Source: Molanna angustata (Eukaryota > Arthropoda > Insecta > Trichoptera > Molannidae). Taken from it: DNA of 64,000 nt. Below are positions 10,811 through 20,809 of the stretch, in pieces. The notes beneath the pieces are model-generated. The model had not been told where the DNA came from and did no database searches. It saw only the letters and a list, made by a program, of their open reading frames with translations. A program made the translations under genes and the position numbers. The stretch lies in the NCBI GenBank assembly GCA_963576475.1, contig OY754977.1, positions 9,117,089-9,181,088 on the forward strand. Reading direction: 5' to 3'. Position 1 is the first letter of the stretch. Each line of letters opens with the position of its first letter.

Positions 10811-12006
10811 AAAATAAAAAGTAAGACTGGATCATTTCTCGGTTCAGTTGTTTACGAGCCATGGTAACTTATAGGGTAAACTGTTTGACATGGGACTCAA
10901 TGAAAACATTATAGTGCGTCTGTGGTCTGGGTGCACAAATATGCAGACATATCCTCTGGGTATGTCCCCTGTTGATGCATGCTAGGGAGAAATGACTGAA
11001 GCCTAGGACCATCTGTTTCGGTGAACTGTTTAGGAACGATCACAACATGGTATGCTTCCTAAAATTTGTGAATGTGTGGGTCTCATTGGGAGAATTATAA
11101 CGGTTTTTCTAACAGTGGTCTTGCCACCCTAGAAATGCCTCTGTTTTCGCTCGCGATTTTTTCTAGCAAAACCTGGCTGTTGGAATGGAACTCGATGCTG
11201 TGGAAGGAGTTGGTTTTAGTCAGGCCACCATATTATATGTCCATACTATTATTATCTTCTTTTTTTTCAGAACCCTACCATATTTTGTGTGTGGCTAATA
11301 TCTGTATGCTCCCTTCAGCGGGTCGAGGCGTACCCTACAAGAACGCGTAAAGGTACTGTGTACTGTGGGTACAAGTACAGTGTGTGTTGCTGTTTATGAC
11401 TGAATGACCAATACTATGCTTGTTGTGTGAAACCTAAATGTATAAAAAGAAGATTATTTAAACGGAATAAGTGAATGTAAAAGATGGAGTGAAGTCACTT
11501 TACGAGTGCAGGCAAGAAATTGAACAGTAATTGAGACTAACAATGTATGATGGTGAAAAGTGGAATGTATGCATTGACGTTCTATCTGAATATTTGTTAT
11601 GTCTTTTGCTCGCCCCGAAAAGGGGGACACTGAAGGACCTTCATTTGCGGCGGGGTTTGTAGGAGCGAACCCATTTGATGAACACTGAGGCAGAATTTTC
11701 AGATTTATACATAGTCATAAGGAAACGTATAAAAATCATATTGTCGATCAATTTCTTGTTGGTGTTAAGTCACCGCAGTGGTCTACGTGAGATACGCGTC
11801 GCTCCCGCCCGTCGACGTGGGTGTGGGTGGGGTAGGGATGCACGAGCCGGATCAAGTGTGAGCAAGACGAAAGGAAGGGAAGAAAAGTTAAAGCAAAGAA
11901 AGATGAAGGTTTAGTTTAAATGTGACAAAACTAACCGCCCAGTAATCATGCATCGCTCCCTCATATCTACATACCTACCTACATAGGTCACAGAGAGGTC
12001 ACACTT
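10811..12006. other. Unassigned, includes short hairpin
   Basis: No recognised gene. The open frame at 11,072-11,350 has no familiar motif. A G/C-rich hairpin, GCCCCGAAAAGGGGG, is at about 11,614. A CpG-rich patch lies at 11,785-11,860. It could be LTR or decayed element sequence, but I see no boundaries. Confidence 0.35.
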
Positions 12007-12164
12007 ACTGCCCGTTCCCACTTGTCGTATGTCGGGCACGATAAAATGTCGTGTGATCTGGTGGTACTGCATTTAAATGGAGCTGTTCACACTTACACGT
12101 GTGTTAAAAGTGATCACACGACATTTTATCGTACCCGACATCACGATATCTGGGAACGGGCAGT
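12007..12164. mobile_element. MITE with ~52-bp terminal inverted repeats
   Basis: The outer ends are ACTGCCCGTTCCCA and its reverse complement. The inverted repeats extend about 52 bp inward to ATGTCGTGTGATC with a handful of mismatches, around a ~53-bp centre. It carries no coding capacity. I could not resolve a convincing target-site duplication, so the superfamily is left open. Confidence 0.82.
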
Positions 12165-13103
12165 GACATGACAAAATACTCGAGAGTCACTCGACTATGG
12201 CGTGGAATCGCATAACCGTCTTCTTCTTGTGCCTGTTGGCACCAAACTCATCACCTAGGAACTTAAGCCAATCTAATGGGTGACGCCGCATCCGAAATTC
12301 CGTACCACTGTCGAGATTTCGAGCGACGATGTTACATCGTGTGGGCTGTGGCCAACAATAATTTAACACCCACTCAATAACGGCCCTGAAATCGATGGTT
12401 TCAGTAATCCAAGTTAAAAGTTTAGGGGAGATTAAATTTCATTTGCGTATTGCAGTGCAAAATGAAACGTCAGTTACGTAATCTTCAACTATAGACATAT
12501 TTTACGTTTTCTGTGGTTATTGACTTTAACGCATCTGTCAAATTGTTAATAACCTTAAATAATTCGTGACGCGACGCTGTGACCAAATATTATTTCATTA
12601 TTATAATACTGCATAATTTTATTTGTTTCATTACACAATATGGTACGTTTTATATTTTTTATACCTACCAATGTTTTTTTAATTAAAATCAATCATTTTA
12701 GTGACAAAATGTATGTAGATTTTACAGATGGATCTGGAACTAAGTTATGATGATAAAATAATATCTTATGTAGAACATCTAGGAATACACGGACTATATA
12801 GAAACTGGATGTATCATTTTGTATCAGTGGGATGAAAAAACATAACAAAAATAAAGTTTTAAAAAGCGTGCCTGACGTTTCAATATGGCTGACAGTCTGT
12901 TTCGTTTGATGTCAAAAATTATAAATTTGACGTGATATTCCAGAACGATTGGATTAAAAAATATGCTTGATCGTAACACTATACGATTTAGCTCAGCTCT
13001 TCAAGATGTCCAAATAATATGCCATCAGAAAGACTTCTAACATTGAGATCATCAGAATCGCAGATTACCAGTTATTTAAAGGAATTGATCCAATGAAGTG
13101 GCC
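12165..13103. other. No clear feature
   Basis: A 60-codon minus-strand frame at 12,187-12,369 has no recognisable similarity. The rest is AT-rich without repeats seen elsewhere in the window. Confidence 0.35.
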
Positions 13104-13178
13104 TGCGTACACTTGAGTGTGAACAATGAATGTTCACACTCAAGTGTACGCAGATTACCGTACACTTGAGTGTGAACA
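13104..13178. repeat. Perfect 22-bp inverted repeat plus third copy
   Basis: Arms 13,104-13,125 and 13,131-13,152 are perfect reverse complements around ATGAA. A third copy of 20 of these bases follows in direct orientation at 13,159-13,178. Core CGTACACTTGAGTGTGAACA. Confidence 0.85.
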
Positions 13179-13239
13179 TAATATTTAGTTGAATACATTA
13201 CGCTTTGACATAGGTAAGTGAAAGCTTTCTGTAAATCAC

Positions 13240-13351
13240 TTAGGTTTTAACTAAAATTATGAAAAAATTATATTTAATTTTACGTTCTACTTATATTTTT
13301 CGCAAACGCGACTCCCATTCACCGGTATCGCTCTATGCTGAGCATCGTCAG
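13240..13351 (-). mobile_element. Penelope-like element terminal repeat relic with hammerhead-like fold
   Basis: On the minus strand, 13,351-13,321 reads CTGACGA, a 4-bp stem GCTC/GAGC with loop AGCATA, then GATACCGGTG. The same architecture occurs in the Penelope copies at 53.2 and 56.35 kb. The flanking CCATT and AATGG pair as stem I. The position after the GT (GTG instead of GTC) would block cleavage. Downstream sequence to about 13,240 (AATTTTTTCATAATTTTAG) resembles Penelope ends. Confidence 0.6.
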
Positions 13352-13404
13352 AATGGTTTTCTTTATTCGCATAACCAACAATTCAGCAGGAGTGTCCTTG
13401 GAAC

Positions 13405-13880
13405 TTGTCCTTTTGTATGCGTCAGAAACGTGGAGTTTAACAAAGCAGGATGAAAAAGCCCTAGACATATTTGAAAGGCGCATCCTGTGACGCATATATG
13501 GTCCAGTTTGTGAGAATTGTGTCTGCAAGAGAAGACACAATGCCGTACTCTATCAGCTGTATGGTGATATAAGTGCAGAACATGTTGTCAAGATCGAACG
13601 ACTTACATGGCTCGGTCACGTACAGCGAATGGGAGACGGGGAGCCGGCAAAGAAAGTTATGACTGTTAATCCAGTAGGAAGAAGACGGATGGGAAGGCCC
13701 AAGCTTCACTGGCTGGATGGAGTCACAGCCGATTGCAGAGTACTCGGTGTGAACTGGAGGACTGCAGCTCGGGATAGAAGAGGGTGGCGACTGATCTTGG
13801 AGGCAACTAAGACCCGTCAAGCGTTGTAAGGCTATGGAGTAGTAGTCTTGTTTCCATAAAACGGCGCTATTATTATTACA
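13405..13880 (+). pseudogene. RTE-like LINE: C-terminal ORF fragment and 3' end
   Basis: One frame reads YASETWSLTKQDEKALDIFE, then RRIL-stop-RIYGPV, LTWLGHVQRMGDGEPAKKV, GRRRMGRPKLHWLDGV and NWRTAARDRRGWR, ending at 13,829. This is the post-RT tail of an endonuclease/RT LINE. A single TGA at 13,488 replaces an Arg codon (CGA) and is the only break. The 3' UTR ends in AAAACGGCGCTATTATTATT. It belongs to the same lineage as the tail at 50,870. Confidence 0.78.
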
Positions 13881-14272
13881 AATAATTATATTGTCATTTT
13901 CTGAATCTATCACGAATATATTAAAAGCCGCTATAAATAGATACTAAATCAACCAAAATACATTCAAAGGAATATTATTTAGGTGTTCATCGTTGCTCGG
14001 TGTAAATTTTAAATTACCCACATCAACCAAATATATAATGAATACGCTACTTAATATTCGTGTTGGATCAGTCTCATACCCCAAAGTTAATCAACGTAAT
14101 AGACCTCATCGCTCAAATGAAAGATTCCCCATGCATAATCAACATGATAGGTACTGAGACATAATATATACTGTTATGATATTATAAAGATCCATATTAT
14201 TTGCAAGTTTATAAGCTATGATATCAATTATATAATATACATAATGAAATTACATACTTAAGTTGCGTAATC

Positions 14273-14375
14273 AACTAGAATTATGAAAAATATTTATATA
14301 CAATTTTTTTTTTCATAATTCTAGTTAATTATGGAGCTTCATCATGAAGTGACAGTTTCAAACATTGAAAAAAAA
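14273..14375 (+). mobile_element. 18-bp inverted repeat and Penelope 3'-end relic
   Basis: Arms 14,273-14,290 and 14,309-14,326 are perfect reverse complements (AACTAGAATTATGAAAAA). They are followed by ATTATGGAGCTTCATCATGA, which parallels the outer end of the Penelope element at 56,444 (ATAATGGAGTTTCACCACGA). Confidence 0.55.
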
Positions 14376-14421
14376 AATGGTTGCGTTTTTAAATATCCTC
14401 AAAATTCAAATGCTTATAAAT

Positions 14422-15025
14422 GTCGGCCTTCGTGGTTCAGTTGGTTAGGTATCTCACTGCTGATCCAAAGGTCCCGGGTTCGGTTCCCGGTGGAGACACT
14501 AGTTTCGTGTATTCAGTCTGGATTTATATATTCATACCATAGCGCCATTATCCTATTTGGGATTAGCAAAGAGAACCGAACGCCAGATTCTTATATCTTG
14601 ACATACATGATTTTGCTGCTCTCCTATTATTCTGACTTCGTTTATTACCATCTTTCAAAATCCATTTATATGATCATGCCAACACTTTCTTGGCCGGCCC
14701 CTACTTCTCATTCAATTTTTTTTTTAGCCACGTATAATTTCTTTGTCAGGCGTTCATTTTCTCTACATGTCCGTTATATTCATTCTACTCACAATACAAC
14801 TTTCAATCTTCTAGATATCTACTTTTTTTACCCTTTTATATATTGTTTTATCTCACACTCGTCTTAGGGACCTCATTTCCACAGCGTCAATTTTACTCTC
14901 ATGCGTCTTCTGCCAGTCTGGATTCGTGAGACGAATTATATTGTAAGCCTCCAGAATTTGGCAACTTGTAACTGAGGATGTGATTTAATATTTGACACAG
15001 TGTACCTACCTGTGAGTGCAATTAA
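14422..15025 (+). mobile_element. SINE-B1, tRNA-derived, split by a LINE
   Basis: The tRNA-like head at 14,424-14,498 has an A box (TGGTTCAGTTGG) and a B box (GGTTCGGTTCC). The body starts at 14,500, is interrupted at 14,525 and resumes at 14,914, running through CCTCCAGAATTTGGCAACTTG and TATTTGACACAGTGTACCT. Other family members are at 48,461, 49,661, 50,449 and 56,505. Confidence 0.85.
14525..14913 (-). mobile_element. RTE LINE 5'-truncated insertion with 11-bp TSD
   Basis: Minus-strand translation begins with a HESKIDAVEMRSLRRV-type motif, as in the RTE at 5,760, and ends near TGGCGCTATGGTATG. It is flanked by identical CAGTCTGGATT at 14,514-14,524 and 14,914-14,924. Removing the insert and one duplication restores a continuous SINE-B. 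The ORF is heavily frameshifted. Confidence 0.85.
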
Positions 15026-15900
15026 TAATTTTTATATACAGTCCTCTGATCTTTTAGCCCGAGTTGCAATCGGCAATTCGGGGCTAACAAATCCATTCCG
15101 TAAAATTAAATACGAGGCGAAATTAGCTTCAACACAAATTGATTGGGTACCTATATCCGCCAGCGGGGGATCGTTCGTCAGTGTAAGAAAAGTCAAAGGT
15201 ATATTTTCAATTCCAAGGAAAATAGTCCCGGATGTATGTATTTCCGATTCCAAAGAAAAAAAATAAACTGGCATATTTCCGGTCGATAGACTGACTATGG
15301 CTAGTAAAACAGTTCCGGGGGGAGATTCGCGAGGCAATTCAATTAATTGAAAGGCTCGTGTTGAAACAACTCCGAATTAAGTATAAAACAGAGGAAGTCG
15401 TATTACATTGGTTATGGTTGCGTGCATAAATTGCTCGATTCTTTGAAATCAGATAGTATCATATCCATCACATTCAACGCTATTCCTAATTTAATGAAAC
15501 GACATAATATAAACTTGTGTGCTTTTTGCACATCTCTTATTCATGAACATTTTAAAGAAAAACTCATAGTTTTTTTTACTTTTTTTACAGGTAAAATAAA
15601 ATCGAGTACATAAAAAAATAGAAATAGAAAATAAAGCTATTAAATAAAGTGTAGAAAATTGTGTATATGGCAATGTTGGAACTATATCGATGACTTGGTT
15701 AATTAAGTATCAAACTATTGAGGTTCCTCGTAGATATTGTGTATACTGCCAAACAAATTGCATGAAACGATGTCGTCACATAATATAATGCATGTACCTA
15801 CTTTTTATAGATATAATATTCCTTACTTTGTGGCATTTGGTCGAGCGATAAATTAAAGAATATGTCTTCTTTGTCTCCATATAATATACAATTGATCGAT
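15026..15900. other. No clear feature
   Basis: Open frames on both strands at 15,000-15,340 lack recognisable motifs. The remainder is AT-rich and unique within the window. Confidence 0.35.
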
Positions 15901-16076
15901 GGGTCGATGGCAGAGCGGTTAGCGCGCTGGGCTAGTAATCCAGTGGTCGCGAGTTCGAATCCTGCCTCGACCGATTTCGTTCACCTATAGCACAAGCATT
16001 TATTTGCTTATTTTAGGGAACGTAGGAAGATGTATATGTACTTGTTTAACAAGGACATATTCATTTAAAAAAAAAA
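15901..16076 (+). mobile_element. SINE-A1, tRNA-Thr-like head
   Basis: The head at 15,901-15,973 folds as a tRNA with acceptor pairing GGTCGA/TCGACC and A box TGGCAGAGCGG. The anticodon arm is CTGGG-CTAGTAA-TCCAG (anticodon AGT, Thr) and the B box is GAGTTCGAATCC. It is followed by a body (TTCGTTCACCTATAGCACAA) and an A-rich tail at 16,066. The same head and body recur at 44,428, which marks it as a SINE rather than a tRNA gene. The acceptor stem has one mismatch. Confidence 0.85.
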
Positions 16077-16352
16077 TTTACAATAACTTTTTTTTTTAAA
16101 TTGGTATTATAGGTACGCAGTTAAATAGGTACATAATTTTTCATAAATCGTGTTGTTCTTAGTAAAAAAAAGTTTGAGAAATACTGGAACTTTTTCATGA
16201 AAACAAATTTGAGATATGTATTTGTCTTTATATACAAATTTTCAGCTTTTTAGATTTTATGGTTTTTGAGGTAGGTATATGGAAAATGAAATAAAAATTC
16301 ATATATTGCTAATCCCTGACTTGAATAAAAATACATTTTTGGACCTAAAATT

Positions 16353-16476
16353 TTTATATTTTCTGAAATTTTGGGCTCTGTGAGTTAAGCGGATCAAAAT
16401 TTATGCATGGGGGATTTATATTTTCTGAAATTTTGGGCTCTGTGAGCTAAGCGGATCAAAATTTATACATGGGGGA
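16353..16476. repeat. 62-bp tandem duplication
   Basis: Two copies of a 62-bp unit (core GAAATTTTGGGCTCTGTGAG, then AAGCGGATCAAAATTTAT) differ at two positions and are followed by GGGGGACACACAGACATGAC. Confidence 0.9.
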
Positions 16477-17309
16477 CACACAGACATGACAAATGATCTA
16501 CTCTGAATTCTGAATAAATCCATATATGCTGTGAAGTCTCTAAGTTGGTGGTTTTTGACTTGAAAGTTGAAAAAATATAGACCTGGCCATACGAATCTCG
16601 TTGATCTTGACTTGAAAAGTCGATCGGAAAAGAAAAATAAATAAAATTCTCTTGAAAAAATCGACATTAGAAAAATTCCATATAAAAAAATTGGCACGGC
16701 AAACGGACCCAAGGATAAAATAGAATATAAAATAATGGTTTTTCGTTACAAAATACAGAATGAACATTTTTAAAATAATACTTCGCGTTTCAATGATTTG
16801 ACCCTTTAAATACGAATGTATACAGCAACTGAGCAAAACGCAGTGGGTCATAAAATGAATATAAATGTTAAAATACAATTCAACGAGCGATCCTTGGAGA
16901 GTTTGATGGTTGCAGGGGTGCGTGTTATATGGGACAAGGATGGGCCGCGACCGCGACCCGTGCCTGGGGCACTGAGGTCATACCCCATATCCATCCTATC
17001 AAAGCAATTTTGAATCGATGCGTTCAAATTAGGTTGGACTACATTCCGTACGTACAATCGCGCAATGTCCTTAACAGAGTAGGTACTCGGAGATAACTGA
17101 GCCAAACAATTAGCTGTCTTGACACACTTCGCTTCTTTTAACATCCATTGCAAGAATTAAATACATACAAACAAAGTAAACAATGTATAAATACATATTT
17201 TAATTTGTTTTTAGTAGAAATTTTACTCACTAGGCGGAATGCCTGTTCTGATGTTATACTCTTAAGACAATAAAAATATATAATTCAATAAAAAAAAATC
17301 AATATAACA
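16477..17309. other. Unassigned, one unrecognised minus-strand frame
   Basis: A 101-codon minus frame at 16,848-17,153 has ordinary amino-acid composition in its first half (about 17,153 to 16,920) but no family I recognise. I do not call it a gene. Confidence 0.25.
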
Positions 17310-17537
17310 ACATTTTAAATGTAAGTACAAAGTTTTTAAAATGTAAGTACAATATTTTATTATAAATGTAAGTACAATATTAACTATAAATGTAACTACA
17401 GTAAAATATTGTACTTACATTTTTAAATGTAAGTACATTATTTTATTTTAAATGTAAGAACAATATTTTATTTTAAATGTAATTACAATATTTTAAATGT
17501 AAGTAGGTACAATATTTTAAATGTAAGTACTTACATG
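17310..17537. repeat. ATGTAAGTACAATATTTTA minisatellite
   Basis: About nine irregular copies of an ATGTAAGTAC core spaced 20-30 bp apart, one of them inverted at about 17,402-17,420. Each direct copy contains GTAAGT(A), identical to the U1 5'-splice-site consensus. Confidence 0.85.
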
Positions 17538-18119
17538 TTTTTTTTTCTCTTTCTCAATAAGCATAAAATGCTTGTGCTGAGAAAGGGAGTTAGTTATAGT
17601 TATAGCTACTAATAGTTATAATATAATATTATTATAATATTTTTTTCATAGTTACTAATCATTTACATAAAAACATAACGTCACACAAAATACACAATAT
17701 CAAAGATAGTATAACATAAAAAACATCAAAATAACAAATTAAACTATACCCCATGATTGTATTAACCCTTTTTTATTTTGATGCAATGTGTAGAAAAATA
17801 CATATATGTATTAAAGAAACTAGTGAAATAAAGCTGTATTCTTCTACGAAGGCGCTACATCCCAAATTGAGCCCTGGCCTCCCCCAACTTTTTGCCTCCA
17901 TGTTTCTTTCCTCGGCTGTATTAGCAGGCTATAATATATGTAATTTTATGTATGAGAAATTAAGATAATAAATATGTATGAAAATTTAATTTAGAATATG
18001 TGTAAGTGCCGCTTCCTCACACCATCGTTAAACAGGTTTTGTCCATATTTTCGTTCATTTTGTATGAAAAAAGTATACTACAAGTCAATTTTAAAAATTT
18101 CATTTTTTTCGTTAACACA

Positions 18120-18590
18120 GTGGAAGTCGAACAGACCAATAAAGCAGCCGTTAGTTCAGGATGTCTCAAAAATATCATCTGGCATAACAAATTCATAAGA
18201 ACGGATAGTAAGGTCAGAATTTATAAGACATGTGTTAGACCAATTATGACATATGCGGTGGAGACAAGAGCCGACACGACCAGAACCAAAAACCTCCTAC
18301 GAACATCGGAAATGAAGGTTTTAAGGGCTATCACATGGAAGACGCTTAGGGACCGAGAGACCGAGGACATCATACGATGGAGTAGAACTAGGAGAAGATT
18401 TTGGAGGGACCATGTCAACAGGATGGACGCATCTCGAATCCCATCCATAGCGGCAAACGAAATCCCACTAGGGCATCGCCTCCCCGGAAGACCACCGAAG
18501 AGGTGGAAGGATAGCTGGACCTCAGCTTCACAGGAATAGCTTTCTCGAAAAAAACAGATCTACGATCTAAAATAAGGAGAAGAAGTGGAA
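18120..18590 (+). pseudogene. Endonuclease/RT LINE C-terminal fragment
   Basis: A single open frame of about 140 codons reads from VEQTNKAAVSSGCLKNIIW through KVRIYKTCVRPIMTYAVETR, KNLLRTSEMKVLRAI, RRRFWRDHVNRMDASR and LPGRPPKRWKDSWTSASQE, stopping at 18,537. This is the conserved post-RT region of a non-LTR family found in many insects. Relative to relatives, about 10 residues are missing between RDRETEDI and the RRRFW block. It is 5'-truncated. The 3' end is GGAGAAGAAGTGGAAG. A decayed relative is on the minus strand at 51,795-52,295. Confidence 0.8.
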
Positions 18591-18604
18591 GTCCATCATT
18601 ATAA

Positions 18605-19190
18605 TTTTTTTTTTTTATTATTATTGAAACCAAACAAAATATAACAATATACAAACAATAAAAATATTACAAAAAAGTACAATTTAAATAAGTTATATGA
18701 AACATTTTTTTATAGTATTATTTGGTATACACCACCTCACTAGGCTGAGCCTGTACCGAGGTGGCAGAATTTTTTTTTTTTGCGTTATATCTGACAGAAA
18801 AATATTAAACTTGTATTTAACTAAAACTTGTTATAAAATATACCTATTATAAAAATAAAATATAAACTATTGTAGCTTGATCATGTTTCCGCTGTATATA
18901 ATGCCCTTGTTTCTAATCCATGTTTCTATTGTTTTCTTGTGTTTCAAATTATTCATCAACTGTATGTCCGTTATTTCACTTTTTATCTTATTAAAAATTT
19001 TTGGAGCTAAATAATAGTAATGTCTTTTTCCGAATGTCGTGTTTGTCTTTGGAGTCATGAGAAAATTCCTGCGTGTCGTCTCGTAATTGTGTTGCGGTGT
19101 AATATGAATTGTTTTATCTTTATGAAAATGTATAGAAATAATTTTGATATATAACTGTGGAATGTTGAAAACTGGAAAATCATTAAATAA
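18605..19190 (-). pseudogene. CR1/Jockey-type LINE: ORF C-terminus, 3'-UTR hairpin and tail
   Basis: Minus-strand frame to the stop at 18,867 reads TTRRNFLMTPKTNTTFGKRH, then YYYLAPKIFNKIKSEI and HKKTIETWI. The KTNTT...P K.(F/Y)N pattern is shared with the LINE at 61.4-62.5 kb (KTNTTFAQRNFKFLGPKMYN). The 3' UTR contains the covarying hairpin at 18,732-18,764 and ends in an A-rich, TAA-like tail at 18,605. No RT core remains. Confidence 0.75.
18732..18764 (-). repeat. LINE 3'-UTR hairpin, copy b
   Basis: Stem CCACCTC/GAGGTGG with loop GGTACAGGCTCAGCCTAGT (minus strand). The loop motif ACAGG...CCTAGT matches copies a (3,408) and c (62,658), while the stem sequence is different and still fully paired. 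Confidence 0.75.
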
Positions 19191-19245
19191 TTGAACTGTT
19201 GAAATTGAATTAAAATTTTATTTAAAAAATGAAATAAACACAGTA

Positions 19246-19385
19246 TTAATCCACAAACGTCTTTTGAATTTAACGAAACTCAGCGCTTTCGCCAGTCTCT
19301 GATAGCATCATCGGAGGCACAATTTATACAAAATTATTAGACTAGCGAAAATGGCCATTCAATTCAATACTCGTTTGTGGATTAA
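19246..19385 (-). mobile_element. Penelope/retrozyme-like terminal fragment with hammerhead-like core
   Basis: Minus strand 19,314-19,285: CCGATGA, an imperfect stem GCTATC/GACTGGC around loop AGA, then GAAA and AGCGCT. This resembles CTGATGA-stem II-GAAA-short stem III, with U4 changed to C and an unclear stem I. A 14-bp inverted repeat (TTAATCCACAAACG) flanks it at 19,246-19,259 and 19,372-19,385. Confidence 0.4.
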
Positions 19386-19754
19386 AACTCTTTAATTATA
19401 TTTTTATAAATAAAATTGTAATTTGATTTACAAGTAACTTTGCTTAAACAACGAATAAGACCAGAGTTGCAACCCCACATTCCAGATTATAAAGTGGTTC
19501 CTGCAAAATCTATCATTTCAAATAAAACTAAATATACCAAACCGTATTCCGAGATGTGTCCGTTGAAGTACAATAACAAATAAATATAATGTAAAAGCCC
19601 TTGGATGTCCTAATTTACGTTCACACTTTTCGACTAAAGCTTTCTCACACATATTAGTTACTTCCGTGGGGTTTTATGAATTTCTAACTGAAAATAACAA
19701 TAGATCGTAAATAATATGGTAGGATCGAGAGAGAAAGTTTCATGTTATTTATTA

Positions 19755-19955
19755 CTAGCTGAGAAGCATCGCTTCGCTCAGCTTCTTAGCTAGGGCTTTC
19801 AGCCTACTTTTTACCGCTGCGCGGTAAATGGCCGCCTTCGGCGGTTCATGCAACGAAAAGAACCGAAGCTTTTATGGTAGGTACTTAAAAAATATATTCG
19901 GTACAGTGTTACACGCCCATGACGTTGCCAAGTCCATGAAGACTTGGCCACGTCA
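19755..19955. repeat. Cluster of five consecutive hairpins
   Basis: Stems: 13 bp with one wobble at 19,755-19,767/19,781-19,793; 8 bp TTTACCGC/GCGGTAAA at 19,810-19,828; CCGCC/GGCGG at 19,832-19,844; GGTTC/GAACC at 19,843-19,864 (overlaps the previous one); and 15 bp with one mismatch at 19,920-19,934/19,941-19,955. It lies in the ~1 kb preceding the satellite array. Confidence 0.7.
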
Positions 19956-20809
19956 ACCTGAGCACCCGCGAGGAAGAACGAACGCTTGCCCTTAACCGTG
20001 AGTGCCGTGAAAAGATAAATTACTCTGGATGCTGCAATTTATCGACCTGCATCTTCGCTTTGTGTCTCATGGGCATATTATGATGAGTAACAGCACTCTA
20101 TTCTCCATCATCAAAATGTAGTTATTTACCTCATTTTGATTATAGACCTAATACCTAATTACGTTTTAGTTTAAATTTAAACATAAAAATTAGATTTGTA
20201 GGCCGGTACCTACTTCTGTTTTGAAAATCAGTAAGTTATGTTATTTTATTATTCTTCAACATTTATTTAAGATAAATAATATCAATTTATTCAATTATTT
20301 TTAAATAAGTATTTTGTTTATTTATGTTAGTCCAATTAATCCAAACTTTGGGTTGCCCATATAGAACGAATGTGTTTTTAAAGTTGTAACGTGCACATCA
20401 TACATTATTTTATAATCAATAATCAATAGTTGTTGATAATAATATTTCATTTTGATGACCATTTATTTTGATATTATTCTCATCGGAAGAAAACTTATAT
20501 TTTTTAACGCATCGCGGCGCTTTTGTGATGTCATTCAAATAATACTCCATATTTAAATAAGAATTAAATTTAATGACCTGCCACGAAAGTAGAAGGTATT
20601 TAAATATTTTGTAATCTTATAATATTTTTAAACTGTATTCCTGTTTTACAAAATTTCGTAGAAATAAAGTTGTTTTTGTAAAAATGATTTTATATTATGT
20701 TTCCATAAATTTGAAAATTTACCGATAGATGTCGAAAACCAACAATTTATATTCCTTTATATATTTTTTCGAATATTTAAAAAAACGAGTGGGTTGTGGC
20801 CAACACTAA
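19956..20809. other. No clear feature left of the satellite
   Basis: AT-rich DNA without recognised coding sequence. The last 20 bp carry the GGGTTGTGGCCAACACTAA repeat also present at 9,952. Confidence 0.4.

Noticed and set aside
14424..14498. Functional tRNA gene
   Set aside because: The head recurs with the same non-tRNA body at four other sites and is a SINE-B.
15901..15973. Functional tRNA-Thr(AGT) gene
   Set aside because: The fold and boxes are good, but it is followed by the same body and A-rich tail as the copy at 44,428, so it is a SINE head. The acceptor stem also has a mismatch.
16848..17153. 101-codon minus-strand gene
   Set aside because: No recognisable family, no splice or start context, and a plus-strand frame overlaps it.
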